Shown: positions 19,177-29,255 of the stretch, piece by piece
Numbering within the stretch: the stretch's first letter is position 1
Layout of the letters: each line of letters opens with the position of its first letter
NCBI RefSeq assembly: GCF_035046485.1
Contig: NC_085136.1
Coordinates: 295,035,080 to 295,099,079, forward strand
Reading direction: 5' to 3'
DNA length: 64,000 nt
From: Aedes albopictus
Taxonomy: Eukaryota; Arthropoda; Insecta; Diptera; Culicidae
Program-made: the position numbers and the translations under genes
The notes under the pieces: model-generated
What the model saw: the letters and a program-made list of their open reading frames with translations, nothing else
Told to the model about the DNA's origin: nothing
Databases searched by the model: none

Positions 19177-20323
19177 CTGTCGCTTAACAAATGTTTTCTG
19201 AATTTTCTGCAAAAATTCAGTTCAGAGTTTTTTTATGCTTTCAAGAACGAAATAGAATCAAAGTCTTCGTTTAAAGTATTGTTTAGAATTTTACAAGAAA
19301 GTATTATGAGAACAAATTATCACCAAGACCCCTATGAATGTTGTTGTTTCTTTGTTCAATGGGGTTTAACGACATGAGCAATACGCCTTATTATAGTATT
19401 TGTAAGATTGTTTCCAGACAGTCATTCTCGAATTAAAATTAAGCTGTACATACCAAGTTTCACATAAAATGATAATTTATTCTTGAAATTTATTTTACGT
19501 GATGAAATTCGTTATACGTGATGGGTACTTCTAAATTCTCATACAACTTGAGAGAATACTGTCTTGGAGAAAGTCATGTCGTTCGCACAACCTGTGTATA
19601 CCAGGTTCACGCTCAATATGTATCTGTTCTTACGCCACCACCGGCGCCACCGTCGCTCATCTTTAGGTAGTGGTTAAACAATTTCCTAATCATTCCTAGA
19701 AGACGACAACAACGACAACGGTGGACTCACGACGTTGATGGTTTCCCAAGCACCGAGCGAGGAGCACTTTGCTCCATTTGATGGAGGCGCCAGTAAACAT
19801 CAACATCTTTTTTTTTTGTCCCGGTTGACAAACATCCCCGTAATTGTGTGTGTTGGTATTGCAAAACAAGAGTTAGGAAGAGAGTGAGTTTACCTAGGCT
19901 GGAGTTGCTGCTGCAAGTGTATGTGATGTAGGTGGCTATTTTTGAGTCATTTGAGTGTTGAGTGACTTGAGCAATCGTTCTCCAACTAACTGTGGGCTGT
20001 CGATTCTATAATACTGGCTTGCAACGAATATATTGAATAAAGTGTATACTTTGAGGACATCAAATACAGTAATGATATTGTATAAGTATTCTTGAATAAA
20101 AATTGAATTTCTAACAAAGTTATTGAATCCGAAATTGTTTGACTTGCTACTGAAACGTACAAATACTTCAAAGTGGTAGGGAACCGAGCCACTTGGGCAG
20201 TAGCTTCTTTTTTGGACACTTTTCGCTATAACTCAGTAAATTTTGACCAATTTGGAACGTGGTGTGATAGGTAAATGTAGTATCTAGCCGTGTTAAAAAT
20301 TTCAAGTTAATTTGTTCAAAATT
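19177..20323. other. Intergenic DNA, nothing recognised
   Basis: The composition is mixed, with short CCACCACCGGCGCCACCG and GACGACAACAACGACAACGG simple-sequence patches near 19640-19720. No frame shows recognisable motifs. Confidence 0.5.
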
Positions 20324-20346
20324 NNNNNNNNNNNNNNNNNNNNNNN
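20324..20346. other. Assembly gap (23 N)
   Basis: A run of N. The sequence right after it (TACCAAAGTCGTGAAGG) resembles the 3' part of the 218-bp insert at 58371-58588, so the gap may sit inside another copy of that element. Confidence 0.98.
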
Positions 20347-20399
20347 TACCAAAGTCGTGAAGGATCTATGAAGGCGACTCTCCACGCAGTGAGCAGTGC

Positions 20400-21492
20400 T
20401 TGAAAAGTGAAGCGTTTTTCCCGAACGAAGCAAAGATTTTTGTACCAGTAATGGTACATTATATGTAGCTTATACCATAAAATTTTCATCAAAATCGGTT
20501 CAGTATTTGTGGAGATATTGTGAACCCTGAAAACTGCCATTTTTAAATTTTGTACAAAGAGGGTTAAAAAATAAGAACACACTTTTACTTTTTTATTCAT
20601 AGAGCCGGAAATACTGAAACAATTTCAATGAAAATTATTCTGTATGTAAAATATACATATCAAAATCTTGTGTAAAAATTTCATTCAATATGATCCAGCC
20701 GTTACAAAGTTATATTAGTTTAGGTGGTCAAATTTTGTCAAATTTTGTCAAGTCAAGTCAAATTTTGGTCACACATTTTTTTTCATAACTTTAGACTGCG
20801 TACACCAAAACAGCTGATTTTTGGATCAGTAATGGTGCATTATATGTAGCTTGTACCATAAAATTTTCATCAAAATCGGTCTAGTATTTGCGGAGATATT
20901 GTTGAACCCTGAGATCTGCAATTTTAAAATATGGATTTACAAATAAGAACACATTTTTACTGTTTTATTTATAGAGCCAGAGATACTTAACCGATCTCAA
21001 TAAAAAATTTCCTGTGTGTGAAGTATGCATATCAAAATGTTGTGTAAAAATTTCATTCAATTTGGTCCAGCCGTTACAAAGTTATATTTGCTTAAGTGGT
21101 ACCCGGTCAGTTTTTTTTTTCATATTCAAACTGGTACAACTTTGAAAGTATTCATACAAAATGGCTCAAAATTTTACTAAGAACATATTTTCATAATAGC
21201 ATTATACTGTAAAATTTTGATAAAAATCGTAGCAGTATTGGTAGTTCTATAATCAAAAGTGTGCTTTACTGACCTTAAATTTCCGAAAATTTACTATGGA
21301 GCGCCTTTGTACAAAATTTTAAAAAGGTAGGTCGATAGTTTTATCTATATATCAACCAATACTTAATCGATTTTGATGAAAATTTTATGGTATAAGCTAC
21401 ATATAATGTAGCATTACTGGTCCAAAAATTAGCTGTTTTGGTGTACGCAGTCTAAAGTTATGAAAAAATATGTGTGACCAAATTTTGACCGT
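20400..21492. repeat. Foldback-type repeat with direct and inverted copies
   Basis: A block containing TTATATGTAGCTT, then ACCATAAAATTTTCATCAA, occurs directly at about 20450 and 20830 (about 381 bp apart). It occurs inverted at about 21360-21420. The inverted copy extends over TTTTGGTGTACGCAGTCTAA at about 21437 versus its complement near 20790, and on to GTGTGACCAAATTTTGAC at 21470. The pattern is two tandem units facing one inverted unit, all noncoding and AT-rich. Confidence 0.7.
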
Positions 21493-21719
21493 ATCACCCT
21501 TTATACTTCTGAGGCAAGTGGGAGCAGAAAGACGACGTTCGTCCGTCAAGAGGCTCCTGTCCCGGAATTTTCCTTGGGACATTTTCAGAAGTTTCTTAAC
21601 AGATTCTTCTTGGAATTGGTTCACGGGTTTACTCACAATTTTCTTCCGAATTTCCTCATTACAGCGCGAGCGTGGCGCAGTTTCAGCTGCTTGATGGCGT
21701 GCGTTCTGAAAGGTTAAAG

Positions 21720-22244
21720 CATGTCTTCAAAAGTTTCGGAAGAAATTCCTTCCGGAAATTTTTATTGATTTTTTTCTCCAAGAGTCCTTTTTTTGGGGTT
21801 TCTCCAAATTTGTTTTTCAAGAAATTTTTCTAGGAATTTTTCCAGGAATTCCTCCAAACGTTTCTTCTAAGGATGGGATTCCATGAGAAATGTTTCACAA
21901 AGATTTGGGATTCTTTCAGAAATTCCTCTGGGGTTTCCTTTAGAAATATTTCTAGATACTTTTTCTGATTGCAATGTTTAAATTTCTTCAGAGGTATACT
22001 CCATTGAAATATTCAGTGATATTCTTGGGCATTTATTTGGAAATTCCTCTAGAAAATGTCCAAGAGATTCTTCTGGAAGCTCCTGCAGGAGTCTCTCCAA
22101 AAGTTACTTTGGGTATTCCTCCAGGCATTGCTCTGGATTTTTCCACACCTTCCTTCAGAGATTCGTTCAGATTTTTACCAACAATTAATGTAGAAATCAC
22201 TACCGGTTCAGATACATATGTTCTGAGAATATTTTCCTGCTGAC
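21720..22244. repeat. Degenerate GAATTCCTCC-type short-period repeat
   Basis: The stretch is built of loosely repeating motifs such as GGAATTCCTCC, AAATTCCTCTAG and GGAATTTTTCC. These create long but meaningless open frames on both strands. The same kind of sequence in the other orientation fills 26.1-27.66 kb. Confidence 0.55.
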
Positions 22245-22890
22245 TGTTCATCAGGTTATCAAAAAAGCCACTATTTGATATGTCGCATGCATGGGTTTGG
22301 TTAACTTTTATACTTGGCCACCTCCAGCGGGACATCTGGAACCGGTTCCGGAATACTACCGGTTCCGATATGGTCTGAGAATGTATTCCTTCTTACTGTT
22401 CATCAGGGTATCGAAAAAGCTGCGGTTTGATATGCCGCATGCATGGGTTTAGTGCACTTTTATGTTTGACCACTTCCGGCGGGACACTCGGAACCGGTTC
22501 CGGGATACTAGACCATTTTTCTGCTTACCGTTCATCAAGTTATCGAAAATGCCGTAGTTTGATGTGTCGCATGGATGGGTTTGTAGCGTTTTCATATCTG
22601 GCTCCTGCCTGGGGTACCGGTCCGGAACACCTAAATGGCCATAACTCCGGAATGGCTGGACCGATCCGAACCATTTTCAATAGGAAACAATGGAACCACA
22701 TTCCGCGTCGAATGAACCATCGGTCATTACAATCGGTTGAGGTTTAGTTCAAAAAAGTGATGTGAGTTTTTTTTTGTCCACACACACACACACATACACA
22801 CACACACAGACATCACCTCAATTCGTCGAGCTGAGTCGATTGGTATATGTGATTCGACCCTCCGAGCTTTCTATCAAAAAGAAAGAAAGG
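22245..22890 (+). repeat. Three tandem ~140-bp units plus (CA)n and a conserved tail
   Basis: Units starting CATCAGGTTATC (22249), CATCAGGGTATCG (22400) and CATCAAGTTATCG (22533) each contain an AAGCCACTATTTGATATG-like block, a GCATGCATGGGTTT block and a GGAACCGGTTCCGG palindrome. They are followed by a CA microsatellite (about 22777-22809). After that come AATTCGTCGAGCTGAGTCGA and CGACCCTCCGAGC, a tail that I associate with a widely dispersed mosquito repeat. No coding potential. Confidence 0.6.
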
Positions 22891-24229
22891 CAAAAAAAAA
22901 CATATTGACAATGATTTTTCTTAAGGGCCTAACTGACTTGATCGATTTCTCTTTTTTTTTTCTTTTTTTTTTTTTTAAACAAACAAAATCATTATTCTTT
23001 TTGTTTCTAGAGCAAGATGTAGTCGTCGTCTTCGCATTTCAACCAAAAAATCTTTGGAAAACTTAATACACTTTCCGTAATAACACAAAAAGAGGATCGA
23101 TGAAGAGAAATGAGCGATTCCAAGCAACAGCATCAAAATTAAGGAAAATTTTTAATTCATGATTTTCTATTGAACTGAAACTTTGCACAGTTTTTCAGTT
23201 CCATCTAAATCGCCATTTTTCGATATCAAATTTTTATTTAGAGCCACGACTAACTTTTCAAAAGGGTGTATGTGAAAATGGTTCAAAAATATTCAAAAAT
23301 ATGCACAGCAAAAACGGATTGTTCGATTGTTATGAATTTTTCAGCAAAGTTAGATAGCTAAATGGTGATTTCTAAGAAAATATACACTGTGAAAAAAAAT
23401 CTATTTTATCATTGAAAAACATCATTTTTGTCACAAAAACTCAAATATCTCAAAACCCTATCTTTTTACCAACTTGAATTTTTTAGGGAAAACGGTCCAT
23501 TGTATTAGCAATCTACCATAAAAATTTGGTGATGGTAAACTAATAAACAAAAAAGTTATAACATTTCAAAAATTTCACAATTTTTACATTTAGTAAAAAA
23601 AATTTTTCTGTGTAAATTATTTCGGCCGGAAATCGCGATTTGATGCTGATTTTATTGTTCAGCAAAGTTAGATAACTAAATGGCGATTCCTAAGAAAATA
23701 TACACTGTGAAAAAAATCTTTTTTAACATTAAAAAATATCATTTTTGTCACAAAAACTCAAATATCTCAAAACCCTATCTTTTTACCAACGTAATTTTTT
23801 AGAGAAAACGGTCCATTGTATTAGCAATCTACCATGAAAATAAACAAAAAAGTTATGACAATTCAAACATTTCACAATTTTCACATTTAGTAATAATTTT
23901 TTTTAGTGTAAATTATTTCGGCCGGAAATCGAAGTTTGATGCTGATTTTATTGTTAATGGCCTTGCGTGAGTAAAACAAGTTGTTTTTATTATATATTAT
24001 ATATACATATAATATAATATACTATGTACCGTAATGTTCCGATTTTATCACGCCATCCGCGCATTAGTCGTTTGTTCATTAATTTGCTGTTACATTTGAG
24101 GACAAGTGTTTTCCCTCTTCTTCAAGATGAATGTTGAAAGCGTGTTTTGCAACGTTAAAAATATTGAAATGGGTATAGATGTTGAAGAATATTACAGGGC
24201 ATTTTTGAAAAGGGGCGTAATTAAATTGT

Positions 24230-24526
24230 TTAAACAGATGTCGCTGATGGCAATTTCTCAGTTGTTGTCGTTTTCGAACTTCCTGCGCCCTGCTTTACCG
24301 ATGATATACAGATGGCTCGTTTGTCAAATTTTAGACGGCAGGACGTGCAAATGCGTAATTTTGTACACAATGTGGACATTTGGGCATAACCAGTCTCTTT
24401 CAGTTTATCTATGGTGCTTTCGGTGAGATTTCGTAACTCTTTTGAACATTTTTTTTTCATCAAACGGTCTACAAGAGAGCGTTGAGTTGAAGACCTTTGA
24501 GAAAGCGACTGTTCATCTTGTTCGTT
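24230..24526 (-). pseudogene. Fragment with LR-x-LTE and CTSC motif, possible captured exon
   Basis: The minus-strand frame is open for about 98 codons. It reads SNEQDEQSLSQRSSTQRSL, then KELRNLTESTIDKLKETGY, TKLRICTSCRLKFDKRAICI and a Ser/Thr-rich end closing at a TAA. The KxRxCxSCRxxF arrangement resembles a small Cys-containing domain that recurs in many arthropod proteins. A few dozen bases upstream lies TTTTCTTCAG, then 17 bases, then GTAAGTT: the form of an acceptor, a tiny exon and a donor. It could be an exon of a captured host or transposon gene. I do not know its function, and whether it is expressed is open. Confidence 0.4.
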
Positions 24527-24998
24527 AGATTATAATAAACAAAATCACTTATTAATTTTAACTTACTTGTTTGGTGTTGGTGGCTGAAGAAAAAAAATAC
24601 TATACAATTTTTAATATTCATAGCGGTAGTATTTTTTTGTTTTTTTCGTGAGCATTGTCAGGTATGTATACAGACAAACAAACGTAACACTGGCGAAATT
24701 TTCATTGACCACGCCTTCAACGATCATTTTGAATCTTGGTTGTGGCTTTCATAACAAGAAGAGCGCCCATCGTTTTTCTTTGCGTTTGACGTTTCACACT
24801 AGCGCCTTCTGATGACGATATTGCACAACGCAGTGTTTCGTGAAACATTTCCACCAGGTGGTGATAGTGTGAACTGGGCGATGAATTTTCACTAAAATTG
24901 TTCTAGGCGTTTCGTCTGTTTGTCTGTGGTATGTACCTCTTATGCATTTGTTGTTGTTGAAGTTACTCGCATTCTTCCGATCATAAAGTCTGTTCTCT

Positions 24999-25222
24999 AC
25001 ACACTTAATTTTGATTACCGAGTTCGGTAATTTTTTGACGAGATTAAAACTGCTGAGCACCGAACTCGTTCAGCAAAAATGCATTGTTTACCTTTTCCAT
25101 ACGATTTTGACAGTTGTTTTACTGAGCCTCAGTAAAATCGATTACCGAAACTACCGAGATCGTACTGCTGTTATAATCTCGTCAAAAAAGTACCGAACAG
25201 ACAATTCAGAAATAAGTGTGTA
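24999..25222. repeat. MITE with CACACTTA termini
   Basis: Left ACACACTTAATTTTG with GTTCGGTAATTTTTTGACGA mirrors right TCGTCAAAAAAGTACCGAAC with AAATAAGTGTGT. It is about 222 bp, nested in the middle of the foldback at 22920-26070. A related end is found at about 40435-40450. Confidence 0.6.
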
Positions 25223-26099
25223 AGAGGGATTTTTTTTGCGGATAAACTAGTATAAAAAACTTTTATTATACAGCTTTTGTCTTAAAAATAAATTCAATTC
25301 CATTTTTCTTATAATCAACAGCTTTTCAACACTATCAAGGGATTTTTTCACCAGTCACGTACAATAAAAAGTATGACAATCTCAATATTTTTGATCACAA
25401 CACTGGATCGCGTCTAAGTTTCAAATAGATACTATAGTAATTACGAATAATCAAACTAAAGTATCATGAAAACAACTTGTTTAATTCAGGCGGTAGCCTT
25501 TACAATAAAATCAGCATCAAAATATAATTCTCGAAATAATTTACACAGAAAAAAATTTTTTTTTTGTTACTAAATGTAAAAATTGTGAAATGTTTGAAAT
25601 GTCATAACTTTTTTGTTTATCAGTTTACCATCACCAAAATTTTATGGTAGATAGCTGATATAATGGGCCATTTCCTCTAAAAAATTGAAGTTGGTAAAAA
25701 GATAGGGTTTTGAGATATTTGAGTTTTTGTGACAAATATCATATTTTTTCAAAGTAGAAAAAGAAATTTTTTACAGTGTATATTTTCTAAGGAATCATCA
25801 TTTAGTTATCTAACTTTGCTGAAAAATTTATAACAATCGAACAATCCGTTTTTGCTGTACAGCTTTTAGAATATTTTAGAACTATTTTCGCATACACCCT
25901 TTTGAAAAGTTAGTCGTGAGTGAATATGAAGGTTTAATATCAAAAAATGGCGATTTATATGAAATTGAAAAACTGTGCAAAGTTTCAGATATTTTTGAAA
26001 TGGTCGCTCAGGATCGACTGACATGACTCCGTGGAATTCCTCAAATCGAAAATGTCAGTTAGGCCCTAATAAAGAATCAGTGTCGATATATTTATCTTC

Positions 26100-27660
26100 A
26101 AAAAAATTCAGAATGAATTCCAGCAGGAATTTGTGATAGTAAACCTGAGGAATTTCTAAAGAAATCTTCAATAGAATCCCTGTAAAGTCGTATTAGGTAC
26201 TTTTGAATGAATCTCTGGAGGAATATCTAGAAATTCATCACGAAATCTCAGAAGGAATTTCTTGAGAACCTTGAAAAACTTATCGGGAAACCCTTGGTGG
26301 AATTCTTAGTAAAATATTTAGGATTGCATAAGAAAATTCCAAGAGAAATCTCTTAATGCATTTCTTAGTGGATTTCTAAAATCATTCCTAGATAAATCTG
26401 TGGACGATTTTCTAATAAAAATCCTGTAGGAAAGTGTGTCCTGAAGAAACGCACAGATAAGCGTCTGCAAAGATAACTAGAAAAAGAAATTAAGTTTTGC
26501 GAAAGGAATTTCCGTAGAAATCCCTGGGAAATACTTTTGTACATTTTTTTTTTTCAAATAATCCGTGGTGAAATTGTTGGAGTTATCCTTAGAGGAAATG
26601 ACGAATATTTTTTTTGGGGAAATACTCGGAGAAATATCTGGAATCGAAAAGAATCTCTGTTTGAACTTCTGCGGGAATTTCTAGGGAAATTTCTACCCGA
26701 ATCACTAAAAGTAATAAAGCATGAATCTGGGGAAGAATTCCTGCAGGATTTTTTTGGTGAATCCCTCAAAAACTCCTGTGCAAATTCGTGCGGGAATTTT
26801 CCATGGAATTTCTAGAGAAATTCCTGAACGAATCTCTGCTGACTTCCTGGGCAAAATTTTCGAAGGAATCTCTGGAAAATTTTCTTAAGCAGCCACTGAA
26901 AGAAATAATAAAAAAATCCAAAGCAATCCTTATGGAAAATTCTGAAGGAATTCCTGGAGAAATTTTTAAAAATCTCCTATTAAGAAAAAAAAACAAACAT
27001 CTAATACAATTCCTGGAGTAGTTTCTCAAGGAATCCGTAGAAGTCTAGCATAGAAAAATCGCCGTAGGAGTTTCTCGAAGAAACCTTGGTCAAGACCGAA
27101 TTCATGCAGTAATTTCTGAAACAAATCATGAAAGATTTCCCTTGACTTTTTTTTAACTCTCCACTGACCCCACACCAAAAAAGCTCACGCAGCGAGCCCC
27201 CTGGTAATGGACACTTACTAAAAAAAAGAGTTAATATTCGCGGAGAGAAGTAATACATATAAAGTGGACTCCCAGTGGAACTTAGTTCCTTTGAAGGCAT
27301 TCACATAGGAGTAAAAAATTAAAATTACAAGAAAAAAAATCAACTAAAGATTTACTTAATTTATGATAACAAGTGTGTGTAATCCTTGAACTAATGGCTT
27401 GTAATCCTTGAACTATTTTATGGAGGAATATAACAAGGAAATCTCTGTAATCCCTGGAAGAATTTCTGAAGCAATATTTGAATGAATTTCTGAAGGAGCC
27501 TGTGAAAGATTTTATCGATTGGAACCTTTGATTTTCATGAAAAATCGTTGGAAGCATTTCTGAACGAATCCATGGGTGATTTTCTAGAAAAAGTCTCGTA
27601 TGGATTCCTGAAAAATTCTATTCAACCCAAAGAAGCTTTTCTAGAGGATTTTTTGAAAAA
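26100..27660. repeat. Long degenerate GAATTCCTGGAG-type repeat region
   Basis: Motifs such as GGAATTTCTAGAG, GGAATCTCTGGA and TCCTGGAGAAATT recur with loose 12- to 30-base spacing. Several frames over 70 codons arise here on both strands from the repeat itself and carry no recognisable domain. The middle (27150-27420) is less repetitive and unrecognised. Confidence 0.55.
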
Positions 27661-27805
27661 TATCTGGTGGATCCTCTAACGAAAATACTGTACGAAATTT
27701 TAAAGTAAGTTCTGGAGCAATCTATGGAAGGTGTACGCAAGAAAAAACATCCAATGCCACAGCCATTTTTACTTATATGAGGGCGCAAAAACTTGTGAAT
27801 AACAC

Positions 27806-28730
27806 AGCGTAACAAAAAATAACTTTTGGTCTGTCTCAAGAGCAAACTTATGTGTCTCTGACAGATTTTGGGCCGCTGAATCCGAATCCGGGCTCAGATT
27901 TGTTCCAACACGTCACAATTTTGAGCTATACCTCAATTTATAGGGAAAAATATGCGATTTTGGGCTTTTTTGACTGCTAGCCATTAAGCATGGAAATATA
28001 TTTTTTAATCAATCAAAGGATAAGTTGGTCAATTAACATCTAAATTAACGACTCATGCAAAATATTTCGTTTTGCCCAATCAAATTTGATAGTTTTAAGC
28101 GATTTTTGTTAGGTACGATTTTCATACTAACATTAAATGCCCAAATCTACCAAATTTGATTAGGCAAAATGAAATATTTTGCATGAGTCGTTAATTTAGA
28201 TGTTAATTGACCAATTAACCTTTTGATGGCTTAAAAAAAATATTTCCATGCTTAATAACTTGCAGTCAAAAAAGCCCAAAATCGCATATTTTGCATTATA
28301 AATTGAGGTATATACACAGAGAACAGACATCCAAGTCCAGTTCCGAAACTGTGTAAGAAATTTAACGGCCATTTGAAATCGGCAACACAAGTGGCAATAG
28401 CGTGGCGCTGCAATCGGTTAATTTCCCATACTAATTTAATTCACCACTTGAAATGTTTCAATTCACCACTGACTGTGGCAATATGGTGTTTGGTGGCGTT
28501 AGTGTTGTCATCGTGTGTTGGTTTGCAACCTTACTCAAGTAAAGATTCAAATCCTTACACAACTTTCCGAATGAAATTTGTTCTAGCCTTGATGTCTGTT
28601 CTCTGTGGTATATAGCTCAAAACTGTGACGTGTTGGAGCAAATCTGAGCCCGGATTCGGATTCAGCGGCCCAAAATCTGTCAGAGACACATAAGTTTGCT
28701 CTTGAGACAAAAACATGTTGCGCTGTGTAA
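27806..28730. mobile_element. Foldback element interrupted by a MITE
   Basis: Inverted arms start ACACAGCGTAACA (27800s) and end TGTTGCGCTGTGTAA (28725). Long near-identical blocks pair: TGTGTCTCTGACAGATTTTG with its complement, GCCGCTGAATCCGAATCCGG, AAAATCGCATATTTT, and ATGCAAAATATTTCGTTTTGC around a centre near 28105-28120. Without the nested insert (28316-28612) the arms are each about 310 bp. No coding content. Confidence 0.8.
28316..28612. mobile_element. MITE nested in the foldback's right arm
   Basis: Terminal repeats ACACAGAGAACAGACATC and GATGTCTGTTCTCTGTGG are flanked by TATA (28311 side and 28613 side). The other arm of the palindrome has the uninterrupted complement of GAGGTATAGCTC, so the empty site is preserved within the same element. 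A related copy lies at 39157-39466. Confidence 0.8.
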
Positions 28731-28767
28731 TCATATGGACGATTCAGGTACATTTAAGATGCATTTC

Positions 28768-28976
28768 CACTATCATTCATTTCATTTCATTTATTTAGTT
28801 ATCATCATTTTTTTATCTGTATTAACGAGATTTTTAGCCCTAGGCTTGTTCATCTCGGGACCCACGCTTTACTTCCCTTCCGAAGGAAGAACTCACATTG
28901 ATGTGAGTTTTTCGGGAGTGGGATTCGATCCCAGGTCCTCGGCGTGATAGTGTTCTAACCATCACACCAGATCCGC
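28768..28976 (-). mobile_element. tRNA-derived SINE
   Basis: On the minus strand it begins GCGGATCTGGTGTGATGGTT, with a box A-like segment (28952-28969) and box B GGATCGAATCC (28921-28931). A body follows with CCTTCGGAAGG and GGGCTAAAAATCTCGTTAAT, then a tail of AAATAAATGAAATGAAATGA at 28770-28800. Head, body and tail are in SINE order. It sits directly downstream of the 3' end of RTE copy 2. Confidence 0.7.
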
Positions 28977-28984
28977 TCCACAAC

Positions 28985-29255
28985 ATCAAATTCATGATAA
29001 TACTGAATCAACAATTTGCCGCCATAATACTCGATTTGCAGCTGCAGCTCTCCAACGTCGGTCACGCCCAACACTCGCCAGATCACGCTCCACCTGGTGC
29101 GCCCATCGTGCTCTCTGCGCTCAACGCCTTCTGTACCAACCGGATGGTTAGCAAACACCAACTTTGCAGGGTTGTTGTCCGGCATTCATGCAACAAGCCC
29201 TGCCCACCGTATCCTTCCGGCTTTGGCCACTTTCTGGATGCTGGGTTCGCCGTAG
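28985..29255 (-). pseudogene. RTE copy 2: C-terminal tail
   Basis: The minus-strand text gives YGEPSIQKVAKAGRIRWAG, then MPDNNPAKLVFANHPVGTEG and DGRTRWSVIWRVLGVTD. This matches the copy 1 tail (REPTIVHTAKIGRLRWAGHV and onward) with a frame change near 29190. It is the 3' side of the CR1-like insertion. Confidence 0.7.

Larger units (their letters stand above)
22920..26070. mobile_element. 3.1-kb foldback element with unequal arms
   Basis: The ends TAAGGGCCTAACTGAC (22922) and GTCAGTTAGGCCCTA (26054) are inverted repeats. Inside them TTTCAAAAGGGTGTATG (23255) pairs with CATACACCCTTTTGAAA (25890), and CAGCAAAAACGGATTGTTCG (23307) with its complement near 25840. The left arm carries two direct copies of a ~318-bp unit starting TCAGCAAAGTTAGATA (23341 and 23660), each with AAATATCTCAAAACCCTATC. 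The right arm has one. The middle (24.0-25.4 kb) holds a protein-like fragment and a MITE. No recognisable transposase. Confidence 0.75.

Noticed and set aside
24106..24426. 106-codon plus-strand frame (MFSLFFKMNVES...)
   Set aside because: Antisense to the more protein-like minus-strand fragment with the CTSC motif; composition looks like a shadow.
26537..27557. Several 70-99-codon frames on both strands
   Set aside because: Generated by GAATTCC-type short-period repeats, with composition mirroring the repeat.
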